Assembly: GCA_001641225.1 (NCBI GenBank)
Contig: LSMY01000002.1
Span: 135,843-199,842, forward strand
DNA from: Mycoplasma sp. Bg2
GTDB lineage: Bacteria > Bacillota_I > Bacilli_A > Mycoplasmatales > Hepatoplasmataceae
Reading direction: 5' to 3'
Length of the DNA stretch: 64,000 nt
Positions 9,168 to 17,817 of the stretch are shown here, piece after piece. Each line of letters starts with the position of its first letter. Position 1 is the stretch's first letter. The position numbers were made by a program, and so were the translations under genes. The notes below the pieces were generated by a model. That model worked only from the letters and a program-made list of their open reading frames with translations. It was not told where the DNA came from and did no database searches.

Positions 9168-11576
9168 TTAGGCAATTCCTCTAAGATATAAATCATTTAT
9201 TCTACCTAAATTATCTTTATGTTTACGATCGGCAACTTTATATTGTTCTTTTAATTGATAATATTTAAATAATAATTTTGCTTTTTTACGATCTTCAAAG
9301 AATCCTTTTATATTTTTTCAAAGTTCACTTATTTTTTCACTTAAAGAATATTCTTTACTTTTAAAAGTGGTTTTAAGTGTAATTGAAAATTCTTCTTTTA
9401 TTTTTTGATTTTTAAGTGTTAATTGTTCTTCTTCTTTTTGATATTTTGAAGATTGTTTATATGCAGAAATTTGATCTTTTAAAGTATCTTTTTCACTATC
9501 TCATTTTTCATTTTCTAAATTACTTTTTTCTTTAAATATTCCCCTTTGTTGAGAGAAATTCTCATTTCCTGCTTTTTTAATTCCACTTTTTTCATCTTTT
9601 ATTTTTGCTTTATTTTTTGCAATTTTTTGAAGTAGTTCATTAATTTTAGCTTCATTATTTTTTGAACTATTAACTTCTTCTTCTTTTAATTTTTTGATTT
9701 CTTTTTTAAATCCTTTGTTTTCTTTTTTAATTTCCATTTTTAGTTCTTTAGATATACGTTTACTTTGTTGATTTTTAAATGTTAAACGCATTCCAAGGTA
9801 AATTATTGATGTTGCTACAAGTGCTGCAAAAATTACAGTAAATGCTCATACAAATGCACCCAACATATAACTTTCAGTAAACACTGTTGATGGTACATAT
9901 CCTAAAAATGGCGCAAGTGGACTACCAAGTCCTCCATAGAATTGGAAACCAAATGCAGTAACTAGTGTTCCGGCAATCATTCCTCCAATTACATTAGCAG
10001 GTACAAATACTTTTGGTTTTGCAATTGCAAATGGAATTGCTCCTTCAGTAATTCCAACACATCCCATAACAGAAGCATTAGTTCCTAAGGTTCTTTCTCC
10101 TCTATTAAAGTATTTTGGAAATAGTGTTACTGAGAAAAAGGCAGCTAATGGTGGAACAGAAATTGCTGATTGTGTTGCTGTTCCCGGAACAAAGTTCCAA
10201 GTATCAGGACTTCCTCCTAAGTTTACAGTTGCTAAGAAAACCATTGTTCCAAATACTAAAGCGGTTTTATTAATCGGCCCTCCAAGGTCAAATGCAATCA
10301 TTCCCGCGACAACTGCTCCCAGTAGTAGTTCTCCTCCACTAAGACTATCTAATCCATTAAGACCAGCATATAATCCAGTAATAACAGGTTGTAATATTTC
10401 ACCAAACACATATTTACACATTATTGCAGTAATTAATAACATTACAAATGGTAAAATCATTAAATTAGCAATTCCTTTTATTGGTTTTGGTCATACTATT
10501 TTTTTGAATAATATAGCCATGTATCCAACAAAGAATCCAACTAATATTGCTCCTATAAATCCTGTTCCAATTGGTGTTTCAGAACCTTCTGGACCAATAG
10601 TTGTTCCTAAGAAGTTTCCATCATTCATTAATCATCCGCCTAAAAAGGCAGGTGCAAATGATATTTTACCAGCAAGTGAAAAAGCAATTGCAGCTGCAAT
10701 TATTGGATAAATTAAATTCATTCCTGCTGCTCCAGCACTAAATAATGTAGCAGCTAATCCACGTTCGTAAAATGATCAAACTTTTCCATATTCTGATCCA
10801 GGTGGAAGACCTCCTCATTCAGCATTAGCCCCTTCATTAACTATTGAAAATGCTCCATCTTCACCAGCAGGTGTTGTATAGAACACATAATCTCCTAAAT
10901 TAGTAATTGATCAATAATTAGGTGCTAATAAAATTGCCATAATATCTTCAGGTATAGTAATATCACCATTAATATAAATTGTACTAGCTGACAAGCCTTC
11001 AATTCCGGCTTTAGGACTTGCAATTGCACCTGATCAAGAGTATGTTGAAGGTACAATTCAACCTGGTTGCATTGCCCGTATATTACCAAGAGCCATTACT
11101 AGTCCAGCAGCAATAACTACCGGCACCATTCAACCAATGGCATACATTAAGTGTCTTACAAAGTATGATTTTTTAAGTTCATCACCAACACCTTGGACAG
11201 CAGCTTGGTTACCGCCACCTTTCATGGTTACTTTATATGTTCTTGCACCAGAAATAGCATTATTTATCAATTTTTCAGGATCAGTAATTGCTAAATTAGT
11301 GGTCGTCACATATACTTTTTTTCCAACAAAACGGTCTAAGTTAACTGTGATATCTGCTGCGATTAAAATTATATCCGCATCACGAATTTCTTTTGCAGTA
11401 AAAACGTTTTCCGGTCCAGCAGTTCCATGAGTTTCAACTTTTATTTCATGACCAAGTTCTTTACAACCACGTTCAATACCTTCTGCTGCCATAAAAGTAT
11501 GAGCAATTCCTGCTGCACACCCAGTAACAGATAAGATTTTAAAATGCAATTCTTTTTCTTGTTTTTCGTTATCCAT
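9168..11576 (-). CDS. PTS fructose-family EIIBC with C-terminal coiled coil, probable mannosylglycerate permease
   Basis: 802 residues. Residues ~10-105 are EIIB (ILSVTGCAAGIAHTFMAAEG, phospho-Cys20). EIIC follows, with SLAGKISFAPAFLGGWL, FVGYMAILFKK, VAGMIAFDLGGPINKTA, VMGCVGITEGAIPFAIAKP and NVIGGMIAG. Between the first two membrane helices is a polar loop of about 80 residues (YINGDITIPEDI, YVFYTTPAGEDG). From about residue 596 to the end lies a lysine- and glutamate-rich coiled-coil tail of ~200 residues, absent from normal fructose permeases. The gene sits between the GH38 mannosidase (3-base gap) and EIIA (6-base gap), like E. coli mngA beside mngB, so 2-O-alpha-mannosylglycerate is the favoured substrate by inference. 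Confidence 0.92.
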
Positions 11577-11579
11577 GTT

Positions 11580-14189
11580 TTATCCTTTCTTTTTTTCTAA
11601 TATAAATGTTTTTATTTGTCCTTTTCTAAAATCTGGGATTAAAAGTTTATTTGTTGCTTCTTTAACAAGCAAATCTTCAGTCTTTTCTAATAAATTTGTT
11701 TCATAAATTAAATAATTATCTGTAAAAATAATTTCTCCATTTTCTTTAACATCATTTTCATTAGGATTGTATATTCGTAAAACAAGAGAGTCTTTTACTT
11801 GTTTAATGATGGAAATGACAAGATCTGATGAAAGATTATTTTCTTTAATAATTTGTTTTTTTTCAGGTAAAGCTAAATCTAATTTATTGGACACAAAATA
11901 TTTAACTGGTCCTGTAAATCTATTTAATTCTTGATTTTGATAATAAATATCTTTAGTATTTTTAATTTGAGTAATTTTTTTAAGTTCACCTAAAGATAAT
12001 TTATTAAAACTAAGATTTAGTTCGAAATTTAAATTTTGATGTAATTTGGCATCATTTGTAGGAACATATTTAAATTCTTGCCCAGAAGCAACCCCAGGTC
12101 TACGAAGCAAGTTAGGTTTTCCTAAAAAACTATTTGATCTAAACAAAGTGATTTCAATTTTTCCCTCATCTTTCAATTCATATTCTTTAATTCCATTAAG
12201 AATGAATGATAATTGACTATTTTTATCTTTTGCAATTAAGTTTGAAAGAAGGGGGTAAATTCCTGTTGGTTCTTCTTTTCAACCTAGTTCTTTTCAATTA
12301 GCAAGTTCTTTTTGAATGATTGGTCTTTCAATAAACCCAAATGGTGTATCTGCAATTGATTTATTATAATTAATTTTAGAATTAAAAATAATTCTTCATC
12401 TTGCATCTGTACTTTGATTATTAGTTTTAATTTTTATATTTAATCATTTGTCATTTAAAAATAAATGAACTTTAAATTTTTGATTTAATGTTTTTCTATT
12501 TTTAATAAATTCTTCTAAATTACTAGAAACAATGTTTTCTACTTCAAATTCTAAAAAAACATATTTCTCAAAGTTAAAATTTTTAATTGATTGTTCATTT
12601 ATTAGTAAATGATTCCGGCTGCTTTTTTCAAGAGGTGATCAATCATATAAATCGCCGTCATCTGCATCGCTTACAATTTCAATGAAATTATTCAATTTAA
12701 GATTATTTATTTTATCAAGTAAAGTAATTTCATTATTTTCAATGCTTATTTTAAAATAAGCATTTTCAATTACTTTTGATTTTAATTCAAGAACAAAATT
12801 ATTATTGGGGCCTTCTTCAACAAGAGTAATAATTTCATATGATAATGGCTGAAGTTCTTTTTTTAAATAAATCTCAGTTGCATAATAATATTTGCCTTTT
12901 TCATTATCAGCACTATCACGTTTTATTGACCCACAATAAACATGTTCTTGACTTGAAATATAATAATCTATTTCTTGTTTTTCATTATCAAATAATTTAA
13001 AGTTTTTTTGTTTTGTATAAAGATTTAATTTATGCAATTTATTTGTTATATAAGGAACTGTGTTAAAAATGAAAATATCATTATTTTTACCAACTGTTTC
13101 TGCAATTTTTCTTATTAGCATATCAACATATGAATCAGCTAATTCTTCACTTTGAATAAACCGATTTTTTATATTTCTATTAGTTTTATCAGAATTACAT
13201 CCACCAGCTGAATCATGAGCACTATTTATTAACACATTTTTTCAAATCATTTTCATTAGGTGCTCATGTGTTTCAATATTTAAATTTGCAGTTAAAACTA
13301 GTAAAGGTTCTAAATTATTAATAATTTTATTTTCAATTCTGTGATTTAAGTGTTTTAAATCATATCGATTTGAATAAATTGATCTGTGTATTTTATTATT
13401 TTCAGCATCAAGAAATTCTCCAGTATAAGTAGATAAATCAACACCTGAATATTTTTCAAAAATTTCTTCATATGTTCCTAATTCAAATTTATAATTGGGA
13501 AATTTTTTATTTAATTCAAATAATTTTTGATCAATATCTAAATCAACATAACGTTGATCGCCAGAAACACTAACAACAATCTCTTCAAATTTTGATTGTG
13601 AAAAGAGTTTATCCAGTTCAGCAATCATTACTTTTTCATTTTCTCAGTAAATTGCTCCGCCATAATAATAGCCTTCTTTAATGTTATAAGCATCAACAGA
13701 AGAGCCATCATTTGATTTAAAAATAAATTCACGTTCATTACCTTTTTTACCACGCCAAAATATTATTTTGTCAATTGCAAAACCATTTAAAATTTTTGGT
13801 AAATCTTGTGATTGCCCAAAAGCATCAGGAATATAACCTATATTTCAACTTTTTCCAAGTTTATTAGCAAAATTAATTCCTGTTTGTAAATTTTTGACAA
13901 TATTTTCTCCAGAAATGATCATTTGATCAGTCTGACTAAATCAAGGACCAGCCATTATTTTTCCGGATAACATTAATTTCCCAATAATTTCTTTATCTTC
14001 AGGATGATCTTCTAGATATTCTTCAAGAAATGAAGTTTGTCCGTCCAAAATAAAATGTTGCAATTTTTTATCTTTAAATGCTTTAATTATTTCCTTAATG
14101 TCAAAATTTGCCAGTACTCTTACATTATTATTGGTGAAATATCATTCATAATCTCAATGTGTACCTTGTATTACTATTATTTTTTTCAT
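11580..14189 (-). CDS. GH38 alpha-mannosidase, probable mannosylglycerate hydrolase
   Basis: 869 residues from ATG 14187-14189. GH38 metal and catalytic motifs are clear: GTHWDYEWY (His11, Asp13), ILDGQTSFLEEYLE, GPWFSQTDQMIISGE, IGYIPDAFGQSQDLP (nucleophile Asp122) and NSAHDSAGGCNSD (metal His/Asp). The C-terminal half is the beta-rich GH38 domain. The layout and the HDSxGGCxSD form match MngB-type enzymes, which split 6-phospho-mannosylglycerate into mannose-6-phosphate and glycerate in the cytoplasm. No signal peptide is seen, consistent with an intracellular enzyme acting on a PTS product. It heads the EIIBC-EIIA-ROK operon. Confidence 0.93.
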
Positions 14190-14370
14190 TTTAATATTTT
14201 ATCAACTACCTTAATGACTTTTATTTAAATAAGATTAAAATATCATTTTAAGTAACTTTTTTTACTTTATTTAATGATTTAATCCTCGTTTAATTAATAA
14301 TTTATTTTAAATTTTCTTCATTCTACAGTATTTATCTTGTTTGTTGTTTTTAACCCATTAATCTAAATAA
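14190..14370. other. Intergenic spacer between GH1 and GH38 genes
   Basis: 181 bases, very AT-rich, with no gene, tRNA or convincing hairpin terminator that I can see. Transcription from the GH1 gene may therefore read into the mannosidase operon, or the mannosidase promoter may lie here. Confidence 0.5.
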
Positions 14371-15786
14371 TTAATATGATTTATCATCAACATTAAGAAT
14401 ATTAGTGCTTGCTAATTGCTGCATAAATGTTGCTGATTTTTTAAAGATTCTTTTATTGGTTTCAAGATCTAATTCAATAAAACCATATCTATTTTTATAA
14501 GCATTCATCCATGATCAACTGTCAATATATGATCAAGTATGATAGCCAATTAAGTTTGAACCTTCTTCAAGGGCTTTATGGATTCAATAAAGATGCTCTT
14601 TATAAAAATCAACCCGATAATTATCTTGAATAATGCCATCAACTTTAAATCTTTGTTCATCCGCTACACCCATTCCATTTTCAGAAATAAATGTTTTGAT
14701 ATTTTTATAATCCTTTTTAACAAAATTTAAAATATCATAAATTGCTTTTGGATAAATTTCTCACCCTCGATAAATATTCATTCTTTTTCCAACCATATCA
14801 AATGTATTGAACCAATGGCTAACAGGAGTAACAACACCATTTCAATCTGGAATATAATCTAAAGCTCTTACTCTTGAGGGGGCATAGTAATTAATTCCCA
14901 AAATATCAATAGTTTGAGTTTTAAATAATTTTTCATCTTTTATAGAAATGTCTTCTTCAATTCATAATTTTCTTGCTTTAAGTTCTTCTATTAAATCTCT
15001 TGGAAAAACACCATTAATAATTGTGTCCATAAAAGGAATCCATTGAAAAAGATCAGCAAAATGGGCTGCTTCTAAATCTTTTGGATGATTTGATCTTGGT
15101 ATAGCAGGTGAAACATTTAAAATTATTCCAATTTCACTTTTTAATTTTAATTCTCTAAAGCTTTTTACCGCTTGATGATGTGCCACAAGCATATTCCACA
15201 TTGAAATTATTCCCATTTTAAAATTATTTATTGCAGGGTAATGAAGCCCATACCAGTATTGACACTCAATAGAAACAATTGGTTCATTAAATGTAAATCA
15301 ATAATCAACTTCATCTCCAAATACACTAAAAGCTGTTTTTGCATAATAATCATAATAATCGATTATTTTTTTATTTGTTCAACCACCAATATCTTGTAAA
15401 AATAAAGGCAAATCAAAATGAAATAAATTAACAAATATTGTTAATTTTTGTTTTTTCATTTCTTTAAAAACATTTTTATAGAATTTAACAGCTTCAAGAT
15501 TAAGATTTTTTCCATCAGGAAGCAATCTTGCTCAAGAAATTGAAATACGTAATGAGTTAAGATTTAAATCTTTAGCTAATTGTAAATCTTCAGGATATTT
15601 TTCATAGAAATTATTTTGTGAATATTGTTGGTTAAAAAATCTATTTTTATCTTCAGTAAAAAATTGATCTCAAATAGTTGCGGATTTACCACCACGATGA
15701 TCATTATGCCCATTTGGTTCTATTTGTTCTGCAGAAGTTGCGGAACCTCAAAAGAAATTATTAGGAAATTTCAATTCATTTTTCAT
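14371..15786 (-). CDS. 6-phospho-beta-glucosidase (GH1)
   Basis: 471 residues, full length. Cytoplasmic hydrolase of phosphorylated beta-glucosides. N-terminus FPNNFFWGSATSAEQ; acid/base Glu168 in WFTFNEP; nucleophile Glu369 in FISENGMGV; C-terminal SYIDSWSWMNAYKNRYGF and DLETNKR (the Ser/Lys/Tyr region that binds the sugar phosphate). ATG 15784-15786 follows an AAGGAGATT ribosome site. It is a close paralogue of the gene at 20708, with identical length and a shared upstream element. It lies upstream of the alpha-mannosidase operon rather than beside a cellobiose PTS, so its sugar may come through the EIIC systems at 360 or 17818. Confidence 0.95.
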
Positions 15787-15826
15787 ATATATAATCTCCT
15801 TATTTTGTTATAAATCAATTATTTAA

Positions 15827-15842
15827 TTTTTTTTTTTTTTTT
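15827..15842 (-). repeat. Homopolymer tract (16 A on the coding strand)
   Basis: Sixteen consecutive T on the plus strand (A in the transcript sense) lie between the conserved upstream element and the ribosome-binding site of the GH1 gene. The paralogous locus has a 14-base tract in the same place (22162-22175). Such tracts vary in length by slippage in mycoplasmas and can tune expression. Confidence 0.75.
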
Positions 15843-15853
15843 GTTCTTTAAGA

Positions 15854-15889
15854 CTTTACTAAGATATACATGTAAGGGGATGTATATAC
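15854..15889 (-). promoter_or_regulatory. Conserved upstream element of GH1 gene, operator-like
   Basis: Thirty-six bases are identical to 22187-22222 upstream of the second GH1 gene, while neighbouring bases differ. Inside is an inverted repeat: ATATACAT (15864-15871) and ATGTATAT (15880-15887) around an 8-base spacer GTAAGGGG. The symmetry suggests a dimeric repressor site (GntR/TreR-type operators are similar in style) or an RNA hairpin. No regulator gene is adjacent, so the binding factor is unknown. Confidence 0.6.
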
Positions 15890-16047
15890 TTCAAATTAAA
15901 CAAATTAATTTTAAAATATTCTTAGATATATTTAAAGCAAAAAAAATAACTGTTAAGTTATTATTAATTAATTTTATTTTTTATTGTAATATTTAAAAAA
16001 ATACTTCTTTTATATGAATTAAATCTAAAAAATATTTTTAATAATTG

Positions 16048-16074
16048 AAAAAGAAGAGCACTGCTCTTCTTTTT
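16048..16074 (-). terminator. Terminator of the small-gene cassette
   Basis: AAAAAGAAGAGC and GCTCTTCTTTTT form a 12-bp stem around ACT, with A and T runs outside. It follows the 67-residue membrane gene on the minus strand. It is nearly the same hairpin as at 7726-7752. The rest of 15890-16047 is AT-rich and shows nothing else recognisable. Confidence 0.88.
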
Positions 16075-16102
16075 ATAAATTGTTTTTTATATTTATTCTA
16101 TT

Positions 16103-16306
16103 TTAAATAATGATAATTAGAATTATTGCTATAAACAACATAATTAATAATGTTCAACTAATAAAAAAAGATATTCCAATTACTTTCCATTTTGAAAAAG
16201 ATAATTCAATATTTTTTCTTGAAAAATTAATAAAGCTTCAAAAAATAAATGGTGTTACAAATAATATTGCTATTATTAAGCTGACAATTGTTAGTAAGGC
16301 TGCCAT
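16103..16306 (-). CDS. Small two-TM membrane protein, unknown
   Basis: 67 residues (MAALLTIVSLII...). Two hydrophobic helices (about residues 3-26 and 43-66) flank a short basic loop (NFSRKNIELSFSKWKV). Two Trp codons are TGA. Its ATG directly follows the stop codon of the 219-residue gene, so it is the last gene of a three-gene cassette. It is unrecognised; the size and topology would suit an accessory subunit or anchor. Confidence 0.65.
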
Positions 16307-16966
16307 TTATTTTAAAAGTCCCGTTAGAAATCCAGAATTTATCTCTTTATAATAATCTTTAAACCCTAGTCGAAACATTCTTTTTGCCATTCATCCATTA
16401 ATATTTTGATATTCTAAAGGAAATGGCGTTTTCATTGAACGTGAAATTGTTATTTTAGCTTTTATTAATTCATTAATTGTAATTTTTCTATTTTTGCTTT
16501 TTTTAAATTTTAAAACAAATTTATCTAAATAAATTACATCATTATCAATATATTGAAATTCAACTATTTGAGGAATATTAATAACTTCTAAATTATTAAA
16601 TGATTTAAAAATTTCTTTTTCAATTATAGTAATTTTATAAATATGAAGTGGTTTCTTACTAAAAATATAATCACAAATCAATAATGATTCATATGTTGTA
16701 TCATCACTGAAAGTTTTTAAATAAGAATTTATAATATTTTTAAAACCTTTAATTTGTTTTTTATTTGCAACTGTCGGAACTTTTATTTTTTTCTTTTGTT
16801 GATATATTTTTCGGTGTTCAGCAGTATTTGAATAATACTTTCTATCTTCTAAATTTAATAAAACCTTTTCAAATTCTTCGGCTGTAGTTGGATTCTTATT
16901 TTTAATCTTATATGCTTTAAATGAAGTAATATCTTTTTCAGTTACATATCTTTTATTGGTTGTCAT
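16307..16966 (-). CDS. Conserved-looking hypothetical protein, 219 aa
   Basis: 219 residues, soluble, basic at both ends; not recognised. The N-terminal half is charged (KNKNPTTAEEFEKVLLNLED). The middle alternates beta-like strands (LHIYKITIIEKEIF, VIYLDKFVLKFKK). The C-terminus reads NINGWMAKRMFRLGFKDYY. It stops with TAA, and the next gene begins immediately afterwards. It is one base downstream of the 144-residue gene, so all three genes of the cassette are co-transcribed. No enzyme motif is visible. Confidence 0.7.
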
Positions 16967-16967
16967 T

Positions 16968-17402
16968 TTAAATAATCTTCATTTCTTTTTCTAATTCATT
17001 TTTATATTTTTTTCTTCAATTAATTGGATTTTCATCTTTTAATTTATTAATAAGTAAATTATTAATCCATTCTGGTTCTTGTACAATTAATTCTTTATAT
17101 GAATGTATTTCTTTTAATTTTATAATTTTTTTTATTGTAGAAATTCTTATTTCTGCTAAAGTTGTTGTTGAAGTTAAAGGATCAAAATTATCAACAAGAA
17201 GAAGCACATCAGAAATTAGATTTTGAATTATTTTAGTCAATTCTTTTTTTCTTTTATCATTTAACTTTAGTTGATTTTTTTTCAATTTTAAAATTTCTTT
17301 GCTTTTAATCTTATTAAGTCTTTTTTGATATAAAGTAAAAACTATAAAAAATATAATAGTAAATATTATTAAACTAATTAAAATTCATCTTGATAATTCC
17401 AT
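16968..17402 (-). CDS. Single-TM anchored helical protein, unknown
   Basis: 144 residues from ATG 17400-17402. One N-terminal membrane helix (WILISLIIFTIIFFIVFTLY) is followed by a cytoplasmic basic helical region (KRLNKIKSKEILKLKKNQL) and a helical domain ending EKEMKII. It is first of three tightly packed small genes downstream of the cellobiose-type PTS genes, 66 bases after EIIB. Together with the 67-residue two-TM protein it could form a small membrane assembly; no function can be assigned. Confidence 0.7.
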
Positions 17403-17431
17403 TATTTTTTTGTTTTCTTTTTATAATTTAA

Positions 17432-17473
17432 CATAAATACGTAGTAGTAGTAGTAAACACAGAAGTATTTATG
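17432..17473 (-). repeat. Inverted repeat with triplet-repeat loop after EIIB
   Basis: CATAAATAC (17432-17440) and GTATTTATG (17465-17473) are perfect 9-bp arms. The loop carries five GTA-type triplets (17441-17455). The right arm overlaps the EIIB stop codon. There is no T run on the exit side, so it is not a standard terminator; it may be an mRNA-end or processing structure between EIIB and the small genes. Confidence 0.5.
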
Positions 17474-17783
17474 ATTTTATTTTCATTAATTTTTCTGCTT
17501 GTTTAATGATTGCATCAGCATCGAGCATCCCATAAGCCATTGAATTAATAATATCAATTGGTTTAAGTGGAAACATCGTAATAAATTGTTTTAGATTAAA
17601 TCTCAAACCAGGACTTAATAAAATGACATCATAATTTGGAATCAAATCTTGAGCAAGTGCTTGTCCGCATGCTTCAACCTTGTATTCTTTATTATCTTTT
17701 TTTGCTTGTTGTTGCATTTTTTCAACAACAAGCGAAGTTGAGGTTCCGGCTGAGCATACTAATAATATTTTTAATTTTTCCAT
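17469..17783 (-). CDS. PTS lactose/cellobiose-type EIIB
   Basis: 104 residues, one EIIB domain. The phospho-Cys is Cys10 in ILLVCSAGTSTS, the signature of cellobiose/chitobiose EIIB. LIPNYDVILLSPGLRF and DIINSMAYGMLDADAIIKQA match the family. It receives phosphate from EIIA (20399) and hands it to the sugar bound by EIIC (17818). It is third in the GH1-EIIA-EIIC-EIIB operon, 34 bases after EIIC. Confidence 0.95.
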   Translation of the reverse strand: MEKLKILLVCSAGTSTSLVVEKMQQQAKKDNKEYKVEACGQALAQDLIPNYDVILLSPGLRFNLKQFITMFPLKPIDIINSMAYGMLDADAIIKQAEKLMKIKS

Positions 17784-17817
17784 TTGTCTCTCTTTATTAT
17801 TTCTATTTAAATAAATT

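Noticed and set aside
10504..11430. Plus-strand open frames within the PTS EIIBC gene
   Set aside because: They are complementary to a clear EIIBC coding sequence and have no family match.
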